Shown one piece after another: positions 51,531-62,402 of a stretch of 64,000 bases of DNA. A program made the translations under genes and the position numbers. The notes beneath the pieces are model-generated. The model made no database searches. It was not told where the DNA came from and saw only the letters and a program-made list of their open reading frames with translations. The DNA is from Methylothermaceae bacterium (GTDB taxonomy: Bacteria; Pseudomonadota; Gammaproteobacteria; Methylococcales; Methylothermaceae). How positions within the stretch are numbered: the first letter of the stretch is position 1; every line of letters starts with the position of its first letter. The stretch is taken from assembly GCA_026981855.1 (NCBI GenBank), contig JALSIB010000038.1:86037-150036 (forward strand), in the 5' to 3' direction.

Positions 51531-52033
51531 TGCGGTTCTTTGTCACCGGGGAACAATACCGTAAGGTATTGCTCAACACTTGTATCTTGCTGTTTTTGGG
51601 CTATATCGTGCTGTTTGCGGTCAGCGCGGCGTTGATGTACTTCCATCAAATGGATCTGACGCCGGCCTCCGTGGTCGTCTATTACCTGGGGGATGAAGAG
51701 ACGTTTCGTCCTCCCCGTTCTTATGAAGGCATGCTGGAAGTGACCCATTTTCATCTTTTCGCTCAGGGCATGCTGGTATTGACCCTGGTTCACCTGTTGT
51801 TGATGACGGAACTTCCGGTCGTTTTCAAAATCTTGCTTGGCGCGGCAAGTTTCCTCTCGGCGGTAGCCAATGAAGCGGCGGGCTGGCTGGTCCGTTTCGT
51901 CCATCCGGGGTTTGCCTGGATGAAGGTGGGGACTTTCCTGCTGTTGGAGATTTCCCTGTCGTTGTTGGTGCTTTGTGTCGCGTTCTCCCTGCTTTTTGGT
52001 GCGAAGAAGAAAAGACCGCTGACGGCCAAATGA
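51530..52033 (+). CDS. Four-helix membrane protein, possible heme-b electron carrier
   Basis: A 167-residue inner-membrane protein, coupled to the flavoprotein by a one-base overlap. Helices lie at about 11-37, 74-92, 97-119 and 132-157. Histidines sit at 39, 73, 75, 88 and 125; His75 and His88 are 13 residues apart in one helix, the spacing seen in bis-heme b cytochromes. The loop between helices 1 and 2 (TPASVVVYYLGDEETFRPP) would face the periplasm and the flavoprotein. No known family is recognised. I infer electron transfer from the quinone pool to the flavoprotein; heme binding is not proven. Confidence 0.7.
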   Translation: MRFFVTGEQYRKVLLNTCILLFLGYIVLFAVSAALMYFHQMDLTPASVVVYYLGDEETFRPPRSYEGMLEVTHFHLFAQGMLVLTLVHLLLMTELPVVFKILLGAASFLSAVANEAAGWLVRFVHPGFAWMKVGTFLLLEISLSLLVLCVAFSLLFGAKKKRPLTAK

Positions 52034-52059
52034 TTTTGCGTAAATGGGCAGATTGGGGC

Positions 52060-52088
52060 TTTACAGATAAAGGGTTCTGTTTCATAAT
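52060..52088 (+). promoter_or_regulatory. Sigma-70 promoter of tRNA-Val
   Basis: TTTACA (52060-52065) and CATAAT (52083-52088) are 17 bases apart. They would start transcription about 10 bases before the tRNA. Confidence 0.7.
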
Positions 52089-52104
52089 TACGCATTCTTA
52101 ATCT

Positions 52105-52181
52105 AGGCGCGTAGCTCAGTTGGTTAGAGCACCACCTTGACATGGTGGGGGTCGTTGGTTCGAATCCAATCGCGCCTACCA
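52105..52181 (+). tRNA. tRNA-Val(GAC)
   Basis: A 77-base cloverleaf with a 7-bp acceptor stem (aggcgcg/cgcgcct), D-arm, anticodon loop TTGACAT (anticodon GAC), T-arm gttgg-ttcgaat-ccaat and encoded ACCA. Upstream promoter and downstream terminator make it a separate unit. Confidence 0.97.
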
Positions 52182-52196
52182 GTTGTGTGATTTCGA

Positions 52197-52228
52197 AGCA
52201 TCGCTTGGCGATGCTTTTTATTTTTATT
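52197..52228 (+). terminator. Rho-independent terminator after tRNA-Val, abutting thrS
   Basis: A perfect 8-bp stem (agcatcgc / gcgatgct) with a TTG loop is followed by a T-rich tract (ttttattttt). It ends only 9 bases before the thrS ATG. Confidence 0.85.
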
Positions 52229-52236
52229 CGCGTGCC

Positions 52237-54168
52237 ATGCCCACTATCAAGCTTCCAGACGGTAGACAACTGGCCTTCGATCACCCGGTCACGGTGCGGG
52301 AGGTTGCGGCGGCCATAGGTCCAGGCCTTGCAAAGGCTGCAGTCGCCGGTAAGGTAGGTGACCGGCTGGTGGATCTTGGATATGAAATCGATCATGATGC
52401 CGAAGTCATGATCATCACCCCGCGAGAAGAGGAGGGGTTGGATGTGGTGCGCCACTCCACCGCACATCTGCTCGCTCAGGCGGTCAAGGAATTGTATCCA
52501 GAGGCTCAGGTCACGATTGGTCCGGTGATCGAGGACGGTTTCTATTACGATTTCGCCTTCGACCGTCACTTCACCCCCGAGGATCTGGAAAAGATCGAAA
52601 AGCGGATGGAGGAACTGGCGAAAGCGGAAATTCCCGTGGAGCGTCAGGTGATGCCGAGAGACGAGGCGATCGAATTCTTTCGCCGTCAGGGTGAGGAGTA
52701 CAAGGCCAAGATCATCGAAGACATTCCAGGTGGCGAGGAAATCTCGCTTTATCGCCAGGGAGATTTCATCGACTTGTGCCGTGGCCCCCATGTGCCCGAT
52801 ACCGGGAAGCTCAAGGCGTTCAAGCTGACCAAGGTGGCGGGCGCCTATTGGCGTGGCGATGCCCGCAACGAGATGCTGCAACGCATCTATGGCACTGCCT
52901 GGGCCGATAAAAAGCAGCTGAAAAGCTATCTGCGGCGTCTTGAAGAGGCCGAGAAACGCGACCACAGGCGCCTTGGAAAGCAGCTCGACCTGTTCCACTT
53001 GCAGGAAGAAGCGCCCGGAATGGTGTTTTGGCACGACAAGGGATGGCGCCTCTATCAGACCATCGAGCAGTATATCCGCGACAAGCTGCGGCTTCACGGC
53101 TATCAGGAGGTCAAGACGCCCCAGGTGGTGGATCGCAGCCTTTGGGAAAAATCCGGCCATTGGGACAAGTTCGGCGACATGATTTTCACTACCCATTCTG
53201 AAAATCGTGATTACGCCATCAAGCCGATGAACTGCCCCTGCCATGTGCAAATCTACAACCATGGCTTGAGAAGCTATCGCGATCTGCCTCTGCGGATGGC
53301 CGAGTTCGGTTCCTGCCACCGTAACGAACCTTCTGGAACCTTGCATGGTTTGATGCGGGTGCGCGCTTTCGTCCAGGATGACGCGCACATCTTCTGTACC
53401 GAGGATCAGATTCAGCAGGAGGTCTCCGCCTTCATCGATCTGCTGTTTGAGGTGTACCGGGATTTCGGTTTCGACGAGGTGCTGGTCAAGCTTTCCACCC
53501 GTCCCGAAAATCGGGTGGGAAGCGACGCGATCTGGGACAAGGCGGAAAAGGCCTTGGAGGAGGCTCTGAACCGAAAGGGGCTGGCGTGGCAATTGCAGCC
53601 TGGTGAAGGCGCGTTCTACGGCCCCAAGATCGAATTCGCCCTCAAGGACTGCTTAAACCGGGTTTGGCAGCTGGGCACCATCCAGGTGGACTTCTCCATG
53701 CCCGAGAGGCTTGGAGCCACTTACGTCGCCGAGGATGGATCCAGACAGACACCGGTGATGCTGCACCGCGCCATTTTGGGTTCCCTGGAGCGGTTCATCG
53801 GGATATTGATAGAACATTACGCTGGATTGTTGCCCTTGTGGCTGGCGCCGCTGCAGGCGGTGGTGCTCAACATCACCGATGGCCAGGCGGAATTCGCCCT
53901 CCAAGTCGAGAAATTCCTGGTTTCTCAAGGATTTCGCGTGAATTCGGACTTGAGAAACGAGAAGATCGGCTATAAAATCCGCGAGCACTCCATGCAACGG
54001 GTGCCTTACCTGCTGATTGTCGGAGACCGGGAGGTGGCGACCCGCCAAGTGACGATCCGTACCCAGAAAGGAAAGAACCTGGGTTCCATGTCGCTCGAGG
54101 AGCTGAGTGCATGGTTGCGGGAACAGGTTGACGCCAGGCAGGCTGTCATGGAATTGGAAGAATCTTGA
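52237..54168 (+). CDS. thrS: Threonyl-tRNA synthetase
   Basis: A 643-residue class II synthetase, normal length. Domains: TGS (1-61), editing domain with HxxxH ([11 protein letters not shown], near 73-77), catalytic core with zinc-site cysteine in NCPCHV, motif 2 [14 protein letters not shown], motif 3 [13 protein letters not shown], and the C-terminal anticodon domain ([12 protein letters not shown]). The ATG at 52237 (MPTIKLPDG) is fixed by homology, but no ribosome binding site is seen: the upstream 40 bases are the tRNA-Val terminator. First gene of the classic thrS-infC-rpmI-rplT-pheST-ihfA unit. Confidence 0.97.
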   Translation: MPTIKLPDGRQLAFDHPVTVREVAAAIGPGLAKAAVAGKVGDRLVDLGYEIDHDAEVMIITPREEEGLDVVRHSTAHLLAQAVKELYPEAQVTIGPVIEDGFYYDFAFDRHFTPEDLEKIEKRMEELAKAEIPVERQVMPRDEAIEFFRRQGEEYKAKIIEDIPGGEEISLYRQGDFIDLCRGPHVPDTGKLKAFKLTKVAGAYWRGDARNEMLQRIYGTAWADKKQLKSYLRRLEEAEKRDHRRLGKQLDLFHLQEEAPGMVFWHDKGWRLYQTIEQYIRDKLRLHGYQEVKTPQVVDRSLWEKSGHWDKFGDMIFTTHSENRDYAIKPMNCPCHVQIYNHGLRSYRDLPLRMAEFGSCHRNEPSGTLHGLMRVRAFVQDDAHIFCTEDQIQQEVSAFIDLLFEVYRDFGFDEVLVKLSTRPENRVGSDAIWDKAEKALEEALNRKGLAWQLQPGEGAFYGPKIEFALKDCLNRVWQLGTIQVDFSMPERLGATYVAEDGSRQTPVMLHRAILGSLERFIGILIEHYAGLLPLWLAPLQAVVLNITDGQAEFALQVEKFLVSQGFRVNSDLRNEKIGYKIREHSMQRVPYLLIVGDREVATRQVTIRTQKGKNLGSMSLEELSAWLREQVDARQAVMELEES

Positions 54169-54180
54169 GGAGATACGCAC

Positions 54181-54702
54181 ATCGCTGCAAAAACAGAAGT
54201 CCGTCGTAACGACGATATCAGGGCGCCCAAAGTCAGGTTGATCGGGGCGGATGGTGAACAGATAGGGATCGTGCCCCTGAGCGAGGCCAAGAGGATCGCG
54301 TATGACGCCGGACTCGATCTGGTGGAAATTTCACCCCAGGCCGATCCTCCGGTATGCCGGATCATGGATTACGGAAAATTCCGCTTCGAGCAGAACAAGA
54401 AGTTACAGGCGGCGAAGAAGAAGCAGAAACAGATCCAGGTCAAGGAAGTGAAGTTCCGCCCGGGGACGGGCGAAGGCGACTACCAGATCAAACTGCGCAA
54501 CCTTGTCCGCTTTCTCGAGGATGGGGACAAGGCCAAGGTCACGGTGCGTTTTCGCGGTCGTGAGATGGCCCACAGGGAATTGGGTATGGAGTTGCTCAAG
54601 CGGGTCGAGAAGGACCTGGAAGAGCATGCGGTGGTCGAACAGCACCCCAAGATGGAGGGTCGTCAGATGGTGATGGTGCTGGCCCCGAAAAAGAAGAAGT
54701 GA
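54181..54702 (+). CDS. infC: Translation initiation factor IF-3 with ATC start codon
   Basis: A 173-residue IF-3. The protein begins, by homology ([20 protein letters not shown]), at an ATC codon at 54181, preceded by gaggag with 8-base spacing; no ATG or GTG fits. Rare AUU/AUC/AUA starts of infC allow IF-3 to repress its own translation, as shown in E. coli. Conserved linker [14 protein letters not shown] and C-domain ([17 protein letters not shown]) are present. The predicted protein ends in lysines. Regulates start-codon fidelity and subunit dissociation. Confidence 0.95.
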   Translation: MAAKTEVRRNDDIRAPKVRLIGADGEQIGIVPLSEAKRIAYDAGLDLVEISPQADPPVCRIMDYGKFRFEQNKKLQAAKKKQKQIQVKEVKFRPGTGEGDYQIKLRNLVRFLEDGDKAKVTVRFRGREMAHRELGMELLKRVEKDLEEHAVVEQHPKMEGRQMVMVLAPKKKK

Positions 54703-54782
54703 AGATCTGATTGGAACTGGAAAAACGACTCTCTGGTGGTTGGGCCAGGAGTGGAATGCAACGTAGCGACTAGGAGAAAATG

Positions 54783-54980
54783 ATGCCCAAGCTGAAGACC
54801 AATCGTGGTGCCGCCAAACGGTTCAGCAGGACCGGATCTGGCAAGTTCAAGCGCAACCGCGCCAATCGCCGCCATATTCTGACCAAGAAAACGACTAAAA
54901 GGAAGCGTCAACTTCGCGCCAATGCCTATTTGCATCCGGCCGACGTGCGCGAGGCCAGGCAGCTTCTCCCTTACGTATAA
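54783..54980 (+). CDS. rpmI: Ribosomal protein L35
   Basis: A 65-residue protein ([14 protein letters not shown], then [19 protein letters not shown]). Two consecutive ATGs occur; I chose the second, since L35 usually starts MPKLKT. A taggagaaa ribosome binding site precedes it. In E. coli the infC-rpmI region carries the L20 operator; the 80-base gap here could hold one. Confidence 0.97.
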   Translation: MPKLKTNRGAAKRFSRTGSGKFKRNRANRRHILTKKTTKRKRQLRANAYLHPADVREARQLLPYV

Positions 54981-55005
54981 CACTTTCCAATCTTAGAGGA
55001 TACCC

Positions 55006-56380
<1,375 letters not shown>

Positions 56381-56382
56381 TT

Positions 56383-58773
56383 ATGCGTTTTAGCGAAGCC
56401 TGGCTCAGAGAGCACGTCAACCCCCCGGTTTCGACCGACTGCCTGGTCCAGCAGCTTACCATGGCCGGATTGGAAGTCGATTCCGTGGAGCCTGCAGCCC
56501 CGGCTTTCGAGGGTGTGATCGTGGCGGAAGTCCGGATGGTCGAGCCGCATCCCAACGCGGATAAATTGCGCCTCTGCCACGTCGAAGCGAATGGCGAAAC
56601 GCTGCAGATCGTTTGCGGTGCCGCCAACGTCAGAGCAGGTATGAAAGCACCATTGGCGACCGTTGGCGCCAATCTTCCTGGTGGCGTGAGGATCAAGAAA
56701 TCCAAGCTGCGGGGGGTGGAATCTTTTGGCATGTTGTGCTCGGCCAAGGAGTTGGGATTGGCTGATTCTTCCGAGGGGATTTGGGAACTACCCCCTGACG
56801 CCCCGAAAGGGGTGGATCTACGGGCGTATCTTCAGTTGGAGGATTGGGTGATCGATGTGGATTTGACACCCAATCGGGCCGATTGTCTGAGCATTGAGGG
56901 GATCGCCAGGGAGACGGCGGTGATCAACCGGATCGACTGGCAGCCTGAAAGTGTCGATCCCGTGGTGCCGGGATGTGACGACAAAATCTCCATCGAGGTC
57001 GATATCCGTGCCGCGGCAGCCTGTCCTCGCTATCTTGGGCGAATGGTACGGGACATCGATCCCGGTGCACGGACGCCGATCTGGATGCAGGAACGTTTGC
57101 GACGCAGCGGATTGCGAAGCCTGGGCCCTGTGGTGGACATCACCAACTATGTGTTGTTGGAACTGGGGCAGCCCTTGCACGCTTTCGATGCCCGGCTTCT
57201 GAATGGAGAAATTCGAGTCCGGATGGCCGCAGCGGGTGAGAAATTGTCGTTGTTGAATGGCCAGGAGATCGAGCTGCAAGGGAACGAACTGATCATCGCC
57301 GATCACAAGCATCCCTTGGCCTTGGCGGGGGTGATGGGCGGGCAGGATTCGGCGGTCGGCGGAGGAACGGCTGACGTTTTCCTGGAGTGCGCTTTTTTCT
57401 CCCCCCAGGCCATCATGGGGAAAGCGAGGCAACACGGCTTACATACCGATTCGTCGCACCGATTCGAGCGCGGGGTCGATCCGGAGATACAGCGGCGAGC
57501 CATGGAATATGCGACTCGATTGATTCTCGATATCGCTGGCGGAACCGCAGGGCCTGTGGTCGAGGTGGTTTCCGAGCCTCATTTGCCCCGCCGGACCCCG
57601 GTTCGCCTGCGGGCCGAACGAATCGGCGCGTTGTTGGGCAAGGCGTTCGAGCCCCGGGAGATCGAAGAGATTCTGCAACGCCTTGGAATGGAGGTGCACC
57701 CGCTGGGGAGCGGTGCATGGCAGGTCGTTCCCCCGAGTTTCCGTTTTGATGTCGCGATCGAAGCCGACCTGATCGAGGAGTTGGCGCGCATTGAGGGTTA
57801 TGACCATCTGCCGGTACGGGTTCCGGGTTTGCCGGCACAACTGCAAGCTGTTCCCGAAACGCGCCTGCCATTGAAACGGCTGCAGGACTTGATGGCTGAC
57901 CGGGGTTACCGGGAAGCGATCACCTATAGTTTTGTGGATGCGCAGTTGCAACGGAAGATCGATCCCGATCATGAGGCAGTCGCCTTGGCCAACCCACTTT
58001 CGTCGGAAATGGGGGTGATGCGCACCACCTTGTGGGGTGGGCTTTTGAGCGCCGCGTTGCACAATCTCAACCGCCAGCACGAGCGGGTACGGTTGTTCGA
58101 GTCTGGGTTATGCTTCTTTAGAAAGGATGGAGGGATCTGTCAGGAAGAGAGGCTGGCCGGGGTCGCCATCGGCCCGGTTTGGCCGGAGCAGTGGGGGGCT
58201 TCTTCCAGGAAGATGGATTTCTACGATCTGAAAGGGGATGTGGAGGCATTGCTGAGGTTGGCCGGTCGTCATCGGCACGTCCAGTTCCTGCCTGTGACCC
58301 ATCCTGCCCTTCATCCGGGACAGGCGGCGCGAATCAGCCTCAGAGAAAATGACACTCCCGTGGGGTATTTGGGAATGTTGCATCCTTCCCTTGCGGCCGA
58401 GTTCGGTTTCGATACCAATGTCTATCTATTCGAGCTTTCCCGGGAAATCCTGTCAGCCCGCCCCCTACCCAACTACAGGCCGCTGTCCAATCAGCCTGTG
58501 GTGCGCCGCGATTTGGCTTTTGTGGTCCCCGAACGCGTCCTGGCCCAGGATGTTCTCGATATGGTCGAGCGTACCGTGGGGGATGGGTTGGTCGATCTGA
58601 TTCTCTTCGATGTCTATCGCGGGGAAGGTCTCGGTGAAGGAGAGAAAAGCCTTGCCTTGCGTTTGGTATTGCAGGATCGGAAACATACTCTGAAAGATGA
58701 TGAAGTTGAACGAATCATCGCCCGGGTGGTTTCCGCTTTGCAAGATTCGTACGATGCCAGATTGAGGGGATAG
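56383..58773 (+). CDS. pheT: Phenylalanyl-tRNA synthetase beta chain
   Basis: A 796-residue protein. N-terminal tRNA-binding (EMAP-like) domain with [18 protein letters not shown] (about 45-65), then B3/B4 editing and B5 domains, catalytic-like module, and C-terminal FDX-ACB domain ([13 protein letters not shown]). It starts two bases after pheS and forms the alpha2-beta2 enzyme. Complete in length. Confidence 0.97.
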   Translation: MRFSEAWLREHVNPPVSTDCLVQQLTMAGLEVDSVEPAAPAFEGVIVAEVRMVEPHPNADKLRLCHVEANGETLQIVCGAANVRAGMKAPLATVGANLPGGVRIKKSKLRGVESFGMLCSAKELGLADSSEGIWELPPDAPKGVDLRAYLQLEDWVIDVDLTPNRADCLSIEGIARETAVINRIDWQPESVDPVVPGCDDKISIEVDIRAAAACPRYLGRMVRDIDPGARTPIWMQERLRRSGLRSLGPVVDITNYVLLELGQPLHAFDARLLNGEIRVRMAAAGEKLSLLNGQEIELQGNELIIADHKHPLALAGVMGGQDSAVGGGTADVFLECAFFSPQAIMGKARQHGLHTDSSHRFERGVDPEIQRRAMEYATRLILDIAGGTAGPVVEVVSEPHLPRRTPVRLRAERIGALLGKAFEPREIEEILQRLGMEVHPLGSGAWQVVPPSFRFDVAIEADLIEELARIEGYDHLPVRVPGLPAQLQAVPETRLPLKRLQDLMADRGYREAITYSFVDAQLQRKIDPDHEAVALANPLSSEMGVMRTTLWGGLLSAALHNLNRQHERVRLFESGLCFFRKDGGICQEERLAGVAIGPVWPEQWGASSRKMDFYDLKGDVEALLRLAGRHRHVQFLPVTHPALHPGQAARISLRENDTPVGYLGMLHPSLAAEFGFDTNVYLFELSREILSARPLPNYRPLSNQPVVRRDLAFVVPERVLAQDVLDMVERTVGDGLVDLILFDVYRGEGLGEGEKSLALRLVLQDRKHTLKDDEVERIIARVVSALQDSYDARLRG

Positions 58774-58775
58774 TC

Positions 58776-59102
58776 ATGACTTTGACGAAAGCCGATATCG
58801 TGGAAAGGATCTTGAAGGACATTGGCCTCAATCGTAAAGACGCCAAGGAATTGGTGGACATGTTCTTCGAAGAGATCAAGCATAGCCTCGAGCAGGGGCA
58901 TGAGGTCAAATTGTCAGGGTTCGGAAACTTCGATCTTCGTGACAAGAATGAAAGGCCGGGCCGTAATCCGAAAACGGGTGAGGAAATTCCTGTCAGTGCC
59001 AGGCGGGTGGTTACCTTCAAGGCTGGACAAAAGCTCAAGAGCAGGATCGAGAATTACTCCAGACGGCTCGGAATGCGCTCTCCGGTACTGGAAAACGAAT
59101 AG
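58776..59102 (+). CDS. ihfA: Integration host factor alpha subunit
   Basis: A 108-residue HU/IHF protein: [28 protein letters not shown] start region, [23 protein letters not shown]-contacting arm and [16 protein letters not shown] (each a recognised family motif; the arm is at about 48-68). It starts two bases after pheT, as in other gammaproteobacteria. It bends DNA, including at phage attachment sites; the neighbouring tRNA-Pro may be such a site. Confidence 0.96.
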   Translation: MTLTKADIVERILKDIGLNRKDAKELVDMFFEEIKHSLEQGHEVKLSGFGNFDLRDKNERPGRNPKTGEEIPVSARRVVTFKAGQKLKSRIENYSRRLGMRSPVLENE

Positions 59103-59123
59103 GTTTCCCTTTATAATTACTAC

Positions 59124-59207
<84 letters not shown>

Positions 59208-59301
59208 AAAAGACATTAAAGAACAGTAAGTTGGAATAGTTGCAGTGATGGAAGAAGAAAGCTGTTCTTTTCAAGGTACAGCATAGGTACAGAGCGAATC
59301 A

Positions 59302-59338
59302 AAAAAGCCTTGTCAGGTTATTCCCGGCAAGGCTTTTT
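59302..59338. terminator. Bidirectional hairpin terminator
   Basis: An 11-bp perfect stem (aaaaagccttg / caaggcttttt) with a 15-base loop has a T-run at either end, so it can stop transcription from tRNA-Pro on the plus strand and from the minus-strand side. Confidence 0.75.
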
Positions 59339-59393
59339 CTTTGTGGTGGCTGAAAAGACCATAGGCCAGATCTCCAGTCCGATATCCCCATAA

Positions 59394-59558
59394 TCAAGGC
59401 ATGTTGGATGAAGGAGAAAGTTGGGATGCCGCCATAATTGCCGTCACATGATCCAATGGCAGCGTTCCCTGTCTGTGGGGAAATCCATAATTCAAGATGC
59501 TTTCCGCGAATTCTTCATCCGAGCTTTCGATTTTGTCGCGCCTTTCGTTTTCGATCAC
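59394..59558 (-). CDS. Possible 54-residue small protein
   Basis: A short frame with GTG start behind tgagga (7-base spacing): begins MIENERRDKIESSDEEFAES and continues ILNYGFPHRQGTLPLDH. The strong ribosome binding site and acidic amphipathic start argue for a gene; short length and lack of homologues that I know argue against. The same minus frame upstream (59560-59740) has a protein-like reading interrupted by two stops, so this may be the rest of a decayed gene. Confidence 0.3.
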   Translation of the reverse strand: MIENERRDKIESSDEEFAESILNYGFPHRQGTLPLDHVTAIMAASQLSPSSNMP

Positions 59559-59962
59559 TGGTATTCCTCAGATATTGCAGCCTGAAAAACCACCGGGTGA
59601 AAGGGCGTCGCGTTTTTCTACATCCTTTGGCAGTGGCGGGAATGCCAAGGCGAAAGCGGCCGCTGCATTTTCACCTCATTCCGCCAGATTCAGCCCGGCG
59701 GGGGCAAAATCGATGTCAACATTCAGGAAACATTCTTCATGCCATAAATTATTGGCACGGATTTGGCGTTGTGAACAATAGCTACGGCGCCTCAATGGGA
59801 TGGAGTTGTTCCGGCCAGGGTTGATGAACTCAAGTGATTGATGAATGGCCTTGATTGCATCTATTAAGGAAACCGGCACGCCTGATGCGTCTGTTTCTTA
59901 TTGTGCTACAAATTTTGCCCCCCGTTTCCTGGAAACGGCTTGGGGTGGGGTGATTGCGCCTG

Positions 59963-60457
59963 CTATCGATAGCGCCTGAATTCCTGCTGCAAATCGCTGA
60001 GGGCGTGTTCGAGCTCTTCCGCAATCACGTGACTGGCGGTTTGTTCGTCTGCCTGGGCGATCCTGCCGGCGATCTTGTCCGGCAACTGTTCCAGTCTCGA
60101 GCGCAGGTTTGTCGTGGCGGTTATGATGACGTCACGCACCAAGTCGATCTCCACCAACTGCCCGCTGCGTTCCTGGATGTCCATTTCCACCCGTCTACGC
60201 TGGGCGTTGATCAGCTGTGCCCGTTCCTCCGATACGGAGAGGTTCTGCTTGAGGATTCCTTCCGATGGATCAGAGTAGATCGCACGCAGCGCCTCGGGCG
60301 GGCGATAGTAGTGGGTGTTCCTGGTGACCTTTTCAGGCTTGATCCCGGCGCGCTCCAGGCGGCGGCGGATGGTGTGCCGGGCGCGGCCTGTCAGCTTCTC
60401 CAAATCGCCCAGGGTCAGCAGGGAGAAGAGGTCGGCTTTCTTGTTCGATTTTGGCAT
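59963..60457 (-). CDS. Phage terminase small subunit-like protein (Nu1/DUF1441-type)
   Basis: A 164-residue protein. The N-terminal helix-turn-helix (LTLGDLEKLTGRARHTIRRRLERAG, landmark from about residue 14) fits the DNA-recognition domain of small terminases. A helical oligomerisation region follows (VSEERAQLINAQRRRVEMD) and a C-terminal IITATTNLRSRLEQLPDKIA segment typical of Nu1-like proteins. In phages it marks viral DNA for packaging. Here no large terminase follows: the next thing downstream is the gene-poor stretch and tRNA-Pro. A DNA-binding regulator is the alternative. Confidence 0.7.
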   Translation of the reverse strand: MPKSNKKADLFSLLTLGDLEKLTGRARHTIRRRLERAGIKPEKVTRNTHYYRPPEALRAIYSDPSEGILKQNLSVSEERAQLINAQRRRVEMDIQERSGQLVEIDLVRDVIITATTNLRSRLEQLPDKIAGRIAQADEQTASHVIAEELEHALSDLQQEFRRYR

Positions 60458-60575
60458 GACTTAATAAAAAAACGTACTACCTACACAGGGAACGAGGTTC
60501 GAATTACCCTTATCCCACCCCCCCAGGAAGGACCCGCGCAACTATTAAATTAAATTCAAAGGGTTGCATGAAAAT

Positions 60576-60624
60576 GGCCAGTGACAGCCGCTTGCCACTG
60601 GCCGATGGTCTGTATCGTAGACCA
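60576..60624 (-). terminator. Tandem hairpins after the short phage-like genes
   Basis: Two hairpins, ggtct/agacc (60607-60623) and ggccagtg/cactggcc (60576-60603), follow the stop of the 60-residue gene on the minus strand. The second is followed by attttc. This separates the TerS-like gene from those upstream. Confidence 0.5.
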
Positions 60625-60647
60625 GACGCCACCATGGAGAGATTGGG

Positions 60648-60830
60648 TTAGCGTTGTATTAAAGCAAGAACCCGCTTGGCCACTGCTTCAGCGGAATCAC
60701 TGCCATCCGCCATCGGTTTCTTTTCATCGCGCATTACCGCCAGAACGGATTGAGCCAACCGCTCGGCCTCTTCTTGCCGTCGCTTCCTGATTGCATATTC
60801 GACGTAGGCCATGGCGCTTTCATCGTTCAT
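60648..60830 (-). CDS. Small protein of unknown function in the phage-like region
   Basis: A 60-residue charged helical protein. The ATG at 60830 follows gggagaa with 6-base spacing; earlier starts are too close to that site. YVEYAIRKRRQEEAERLAQS is probably one long helix. It starts 20 bases after the coiled-coil gene and likely shares its transcript. No family recognised. Confidence 0.5.
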   Translation of the reverse strand: MNDESAMAYVEYAIRKRRQEEAERLAQSVLAVMRDEKKPMADGSDSAEAVAKRVLALIQR

Positions 60831-60849
60831 CGTCATTTCTCCCGTTGCT

Positions 60850-61692
60850 TCATTGATCAAACTGTTTCAATCGCTCTTCGATCTCGTTCCAGCCGATATT
60901 GAACAACTCTTTTGGATCGAAAGGAATATTGAGTTTGCGGTTGATCGCGGCAAAGAGAACGACTTTCGGTCGAATCCTGGTCATCTCCGCCATGAGCCTC
61001 GCCCGCTCAAGTTCCATTTCCGCTCTTTCCATGGATTTTTCCTCATTACGCAAATCTTCCTCTGCCTGGTCGATTTCGGATTGCAACGCATCGATCCTGG
61101 CGTACTGTTTTTCCAACGACGCGGCGACTGCCCGGGCTTCCTGCTGCAAGGCGGCTTCCTCTGTCAGATCGATTTCCGCCTCCGGGTCTTCGGCCAGAAG
61201 GTCGGCGTTGGATCGGCGGATGGAATCGATTTGCTGGTTCAACTTGTCGAGGCGCGCCTTCAGCTTTTCCAGCTTGAGCCGTTCCTTGTCCAGATCGCCG
61301 GCCAGTTGCGCCGCGGCGTCCTTCTTTGCCTGTAGGGTTTTGTCTGCCTCCTTCAAATATTCGTCGGCGTCGAGTATGGCCCGAATTTCGCTCAGCTCTT
61401 TGATCACCTCGTTCTTTTCCCGGAAGAGCTTGTGATTCAGCCCGTTGACCACCGATATCTCTTTCTGAAGCGCCTCCCGCTTTTCGTATGGCTGATCATA
61501 CTCCGCAGGCCTGTTGCCATGAAAATTCCTTCTTTGAATCTCCTCGATTTCCGCCGAAACCGCTTTCAGCTTCTCGTTCAGTTCGTCATATAGCTTTTCC
61601 GATTTCTCGGTTTCCTGTTCGATCTCATCGAGGCGTCCGGTGAGTTCCGTTTCCCGCTGTTTGTGGCGGTCGATCAGTTGTTTGCTTGCCAT
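60850..61692 (-). CDS. Long coiled-coil protein in the phage-like region
   Basis: A 280-residue, almost wholly helical protein. Heptad-like patterns run from about 5 to 235 (ETELTGRLDEIEQETEKSEK; LEKLKARLDKLNQQIDSIRR), with two breaks near 65 and 165. The C-terminal ~45 residues are different (RPKVVLFAAINRKLNIPFDP) and could be a binding tip. Good ribosome binding site (gagagga). No known family, no membrane segment. It resembles structural-maintenance-type arms in shape only; there is no ATPase. Confidence 0.65.
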   Translation of the reverse strand: MASKQLIDRHKQRETELTGRLDEIEQETEKSEKLYDELNEKLKAVSAEIEEIQRRNFHGNRPAEYDQPYEKREALQKEISVVNGLNHKLFREKNEVIKELSEIRAILDADEYLKEADKTLQAKKDAAAQLAGDLDKERLKLEKLKARLDKLNQQIDSIRRSNADLLAEDPEAEIDLTEEAALQQEARAVAASLEKQYARIDALQSEIDQAEEDLRNEEKSMERAEMELERARLMAEMTRIRPKVVLFAAINRKLNIPFDPKELFNIGWNEIEERLKQFDQ

Positions 61693-61702
61693 GGGTTTCC
61701 TC

Positions 61703-61903
61703 TCAATATGACCATTGTTTCAGTGCCTGGCGTTCCACTCTGGCGGCGATCACGATCCGCGCCGCCTTGCCCGGGGCATGACCGCGCCGGAGCAAGGATT
61801 CGATCAGACTGATTTCAAAAGCGTCGCATTCCTGGCCAACGTCACTTATCGCTTGCCCGGTCAATTCTCTTGAGTGGTGAAGTGGGTGAAGATTCGTGTT
61901 CAT
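61703..61903 (-). CDS. Small hypothetical protein
   Basis: A 66-residue protein (MNTNLHPLHHSRELTGQAIS). The ATG at 61903 follows ggagg with 5-base spacing. SLIESLLRRGHAPGKAARIVIAARVERQA looks like a helix-rich binding region (from about residue 32). It precedes the coiled-coil gene by 10 bases. Unknown function. Confidence 0.55.
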   Translation of the reverse strand: MNTNLHPLHHSRELTGQAISDVGQECDAFEISLIESLLRRGHAPGKAARIVIAARVERQALKQWSY

Positions 61904-61934
61904 CGCGGCCTCCAGGCGTTTCGATACGGTTCCA

Positions 61935-62402
61935 TTATTCCGCGTCATCATGGGCGTCAGAATCGACAAGTTCCGCCTCGATGCGGCGGATGGAGCGAAG
62001 GCTTTCCGGCACCTCTCCGCCGGCCACATGGAAGGCGTGAAAAAGCTGGCATTCGATAGGAGTGGCCCGCCCCGGGGGCTCATCGAAATACCGCCAGCAG
62101 GGCCATTTTCTGGATCGGAAACGTTTGATCTCTTCAGCCAGGGCGGCGTGGCTTCCGGCCAAATCCAGCGCGACAAGCAGGCGGCGGCGTACCTCCCGCC
62201 GTTTGATCCGGCAATGGAGTGTGTGCGTTCCGTGGCGGGTCAGCCCAAGGGCGTGATCGAGCGAAGGCGCCCGGCCGCCCAAGGTGCGCAAGGCTGCCGT
62301 GGAGAACCATTCCGCCAGCTCTCCGGGGACGGGTTGACCCGATTGAAGCGAGTGGATCAAAAGCAGCAGCTTGTCCAGGGGATCAGCGCCGGCCATGGGC
62401 AT
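61935..62402 (-). CDS. Hypothetical protein after the Mor-like gene
   Basis: A 155-residue basic protein (MPMAGADPLDKLLLLIHSLQ; CRIKRREVRRRLLVALDLAG; WPCWRYFDEPPG). Its start overlaps the 3' end of the Mor-like gene by 20 bases, suggesting coupling. No recognised domain. Probably part of the phage-like transcript. Confidence 0.55.
   Translation of the reverse strand: MPMAGADPLDKLLLLIHSLQSGQPVPGELAEWFSTAALRTLGGRAPSLDHALGLTRHGTHTLHCRIKRREVRRRLLVALDLAGSHAALAEEIKRFRSRKWPCWRYFDEPPGRATPIECQLFHAFHVAGGEVPESLRSIRRIEAELVDSDAHDDAE

Larger units (their letters stand above)
59208..59962. other. Gene-poor 755-bp stretch between tRNA-Pro and the phage-like genes
   Basis: I see no well-supported gene here, apart from one weak 54-codon reading frame and a strong bidirectional hairpin. 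Base composition is AT-richer than the chromosome to the left. Two copies of aggtacag lie at 59274-59281 and 59285-59292. No second copy of the tRNA-Pro 3' end is found in the window. Confidence 0.6.

Noticed and set aside
52183..52236. TTG start of thrS at 52183
   Set aside because: Would translate the tRNA terminator hairpin; homologues start MPTIKLPDG at 52237.
59274..59292. aggtacag direct repeats as attachment-site core
   Set aside because: Only 8 bases, both copies within 20 bases, no link to a tRNA end; probably chance.
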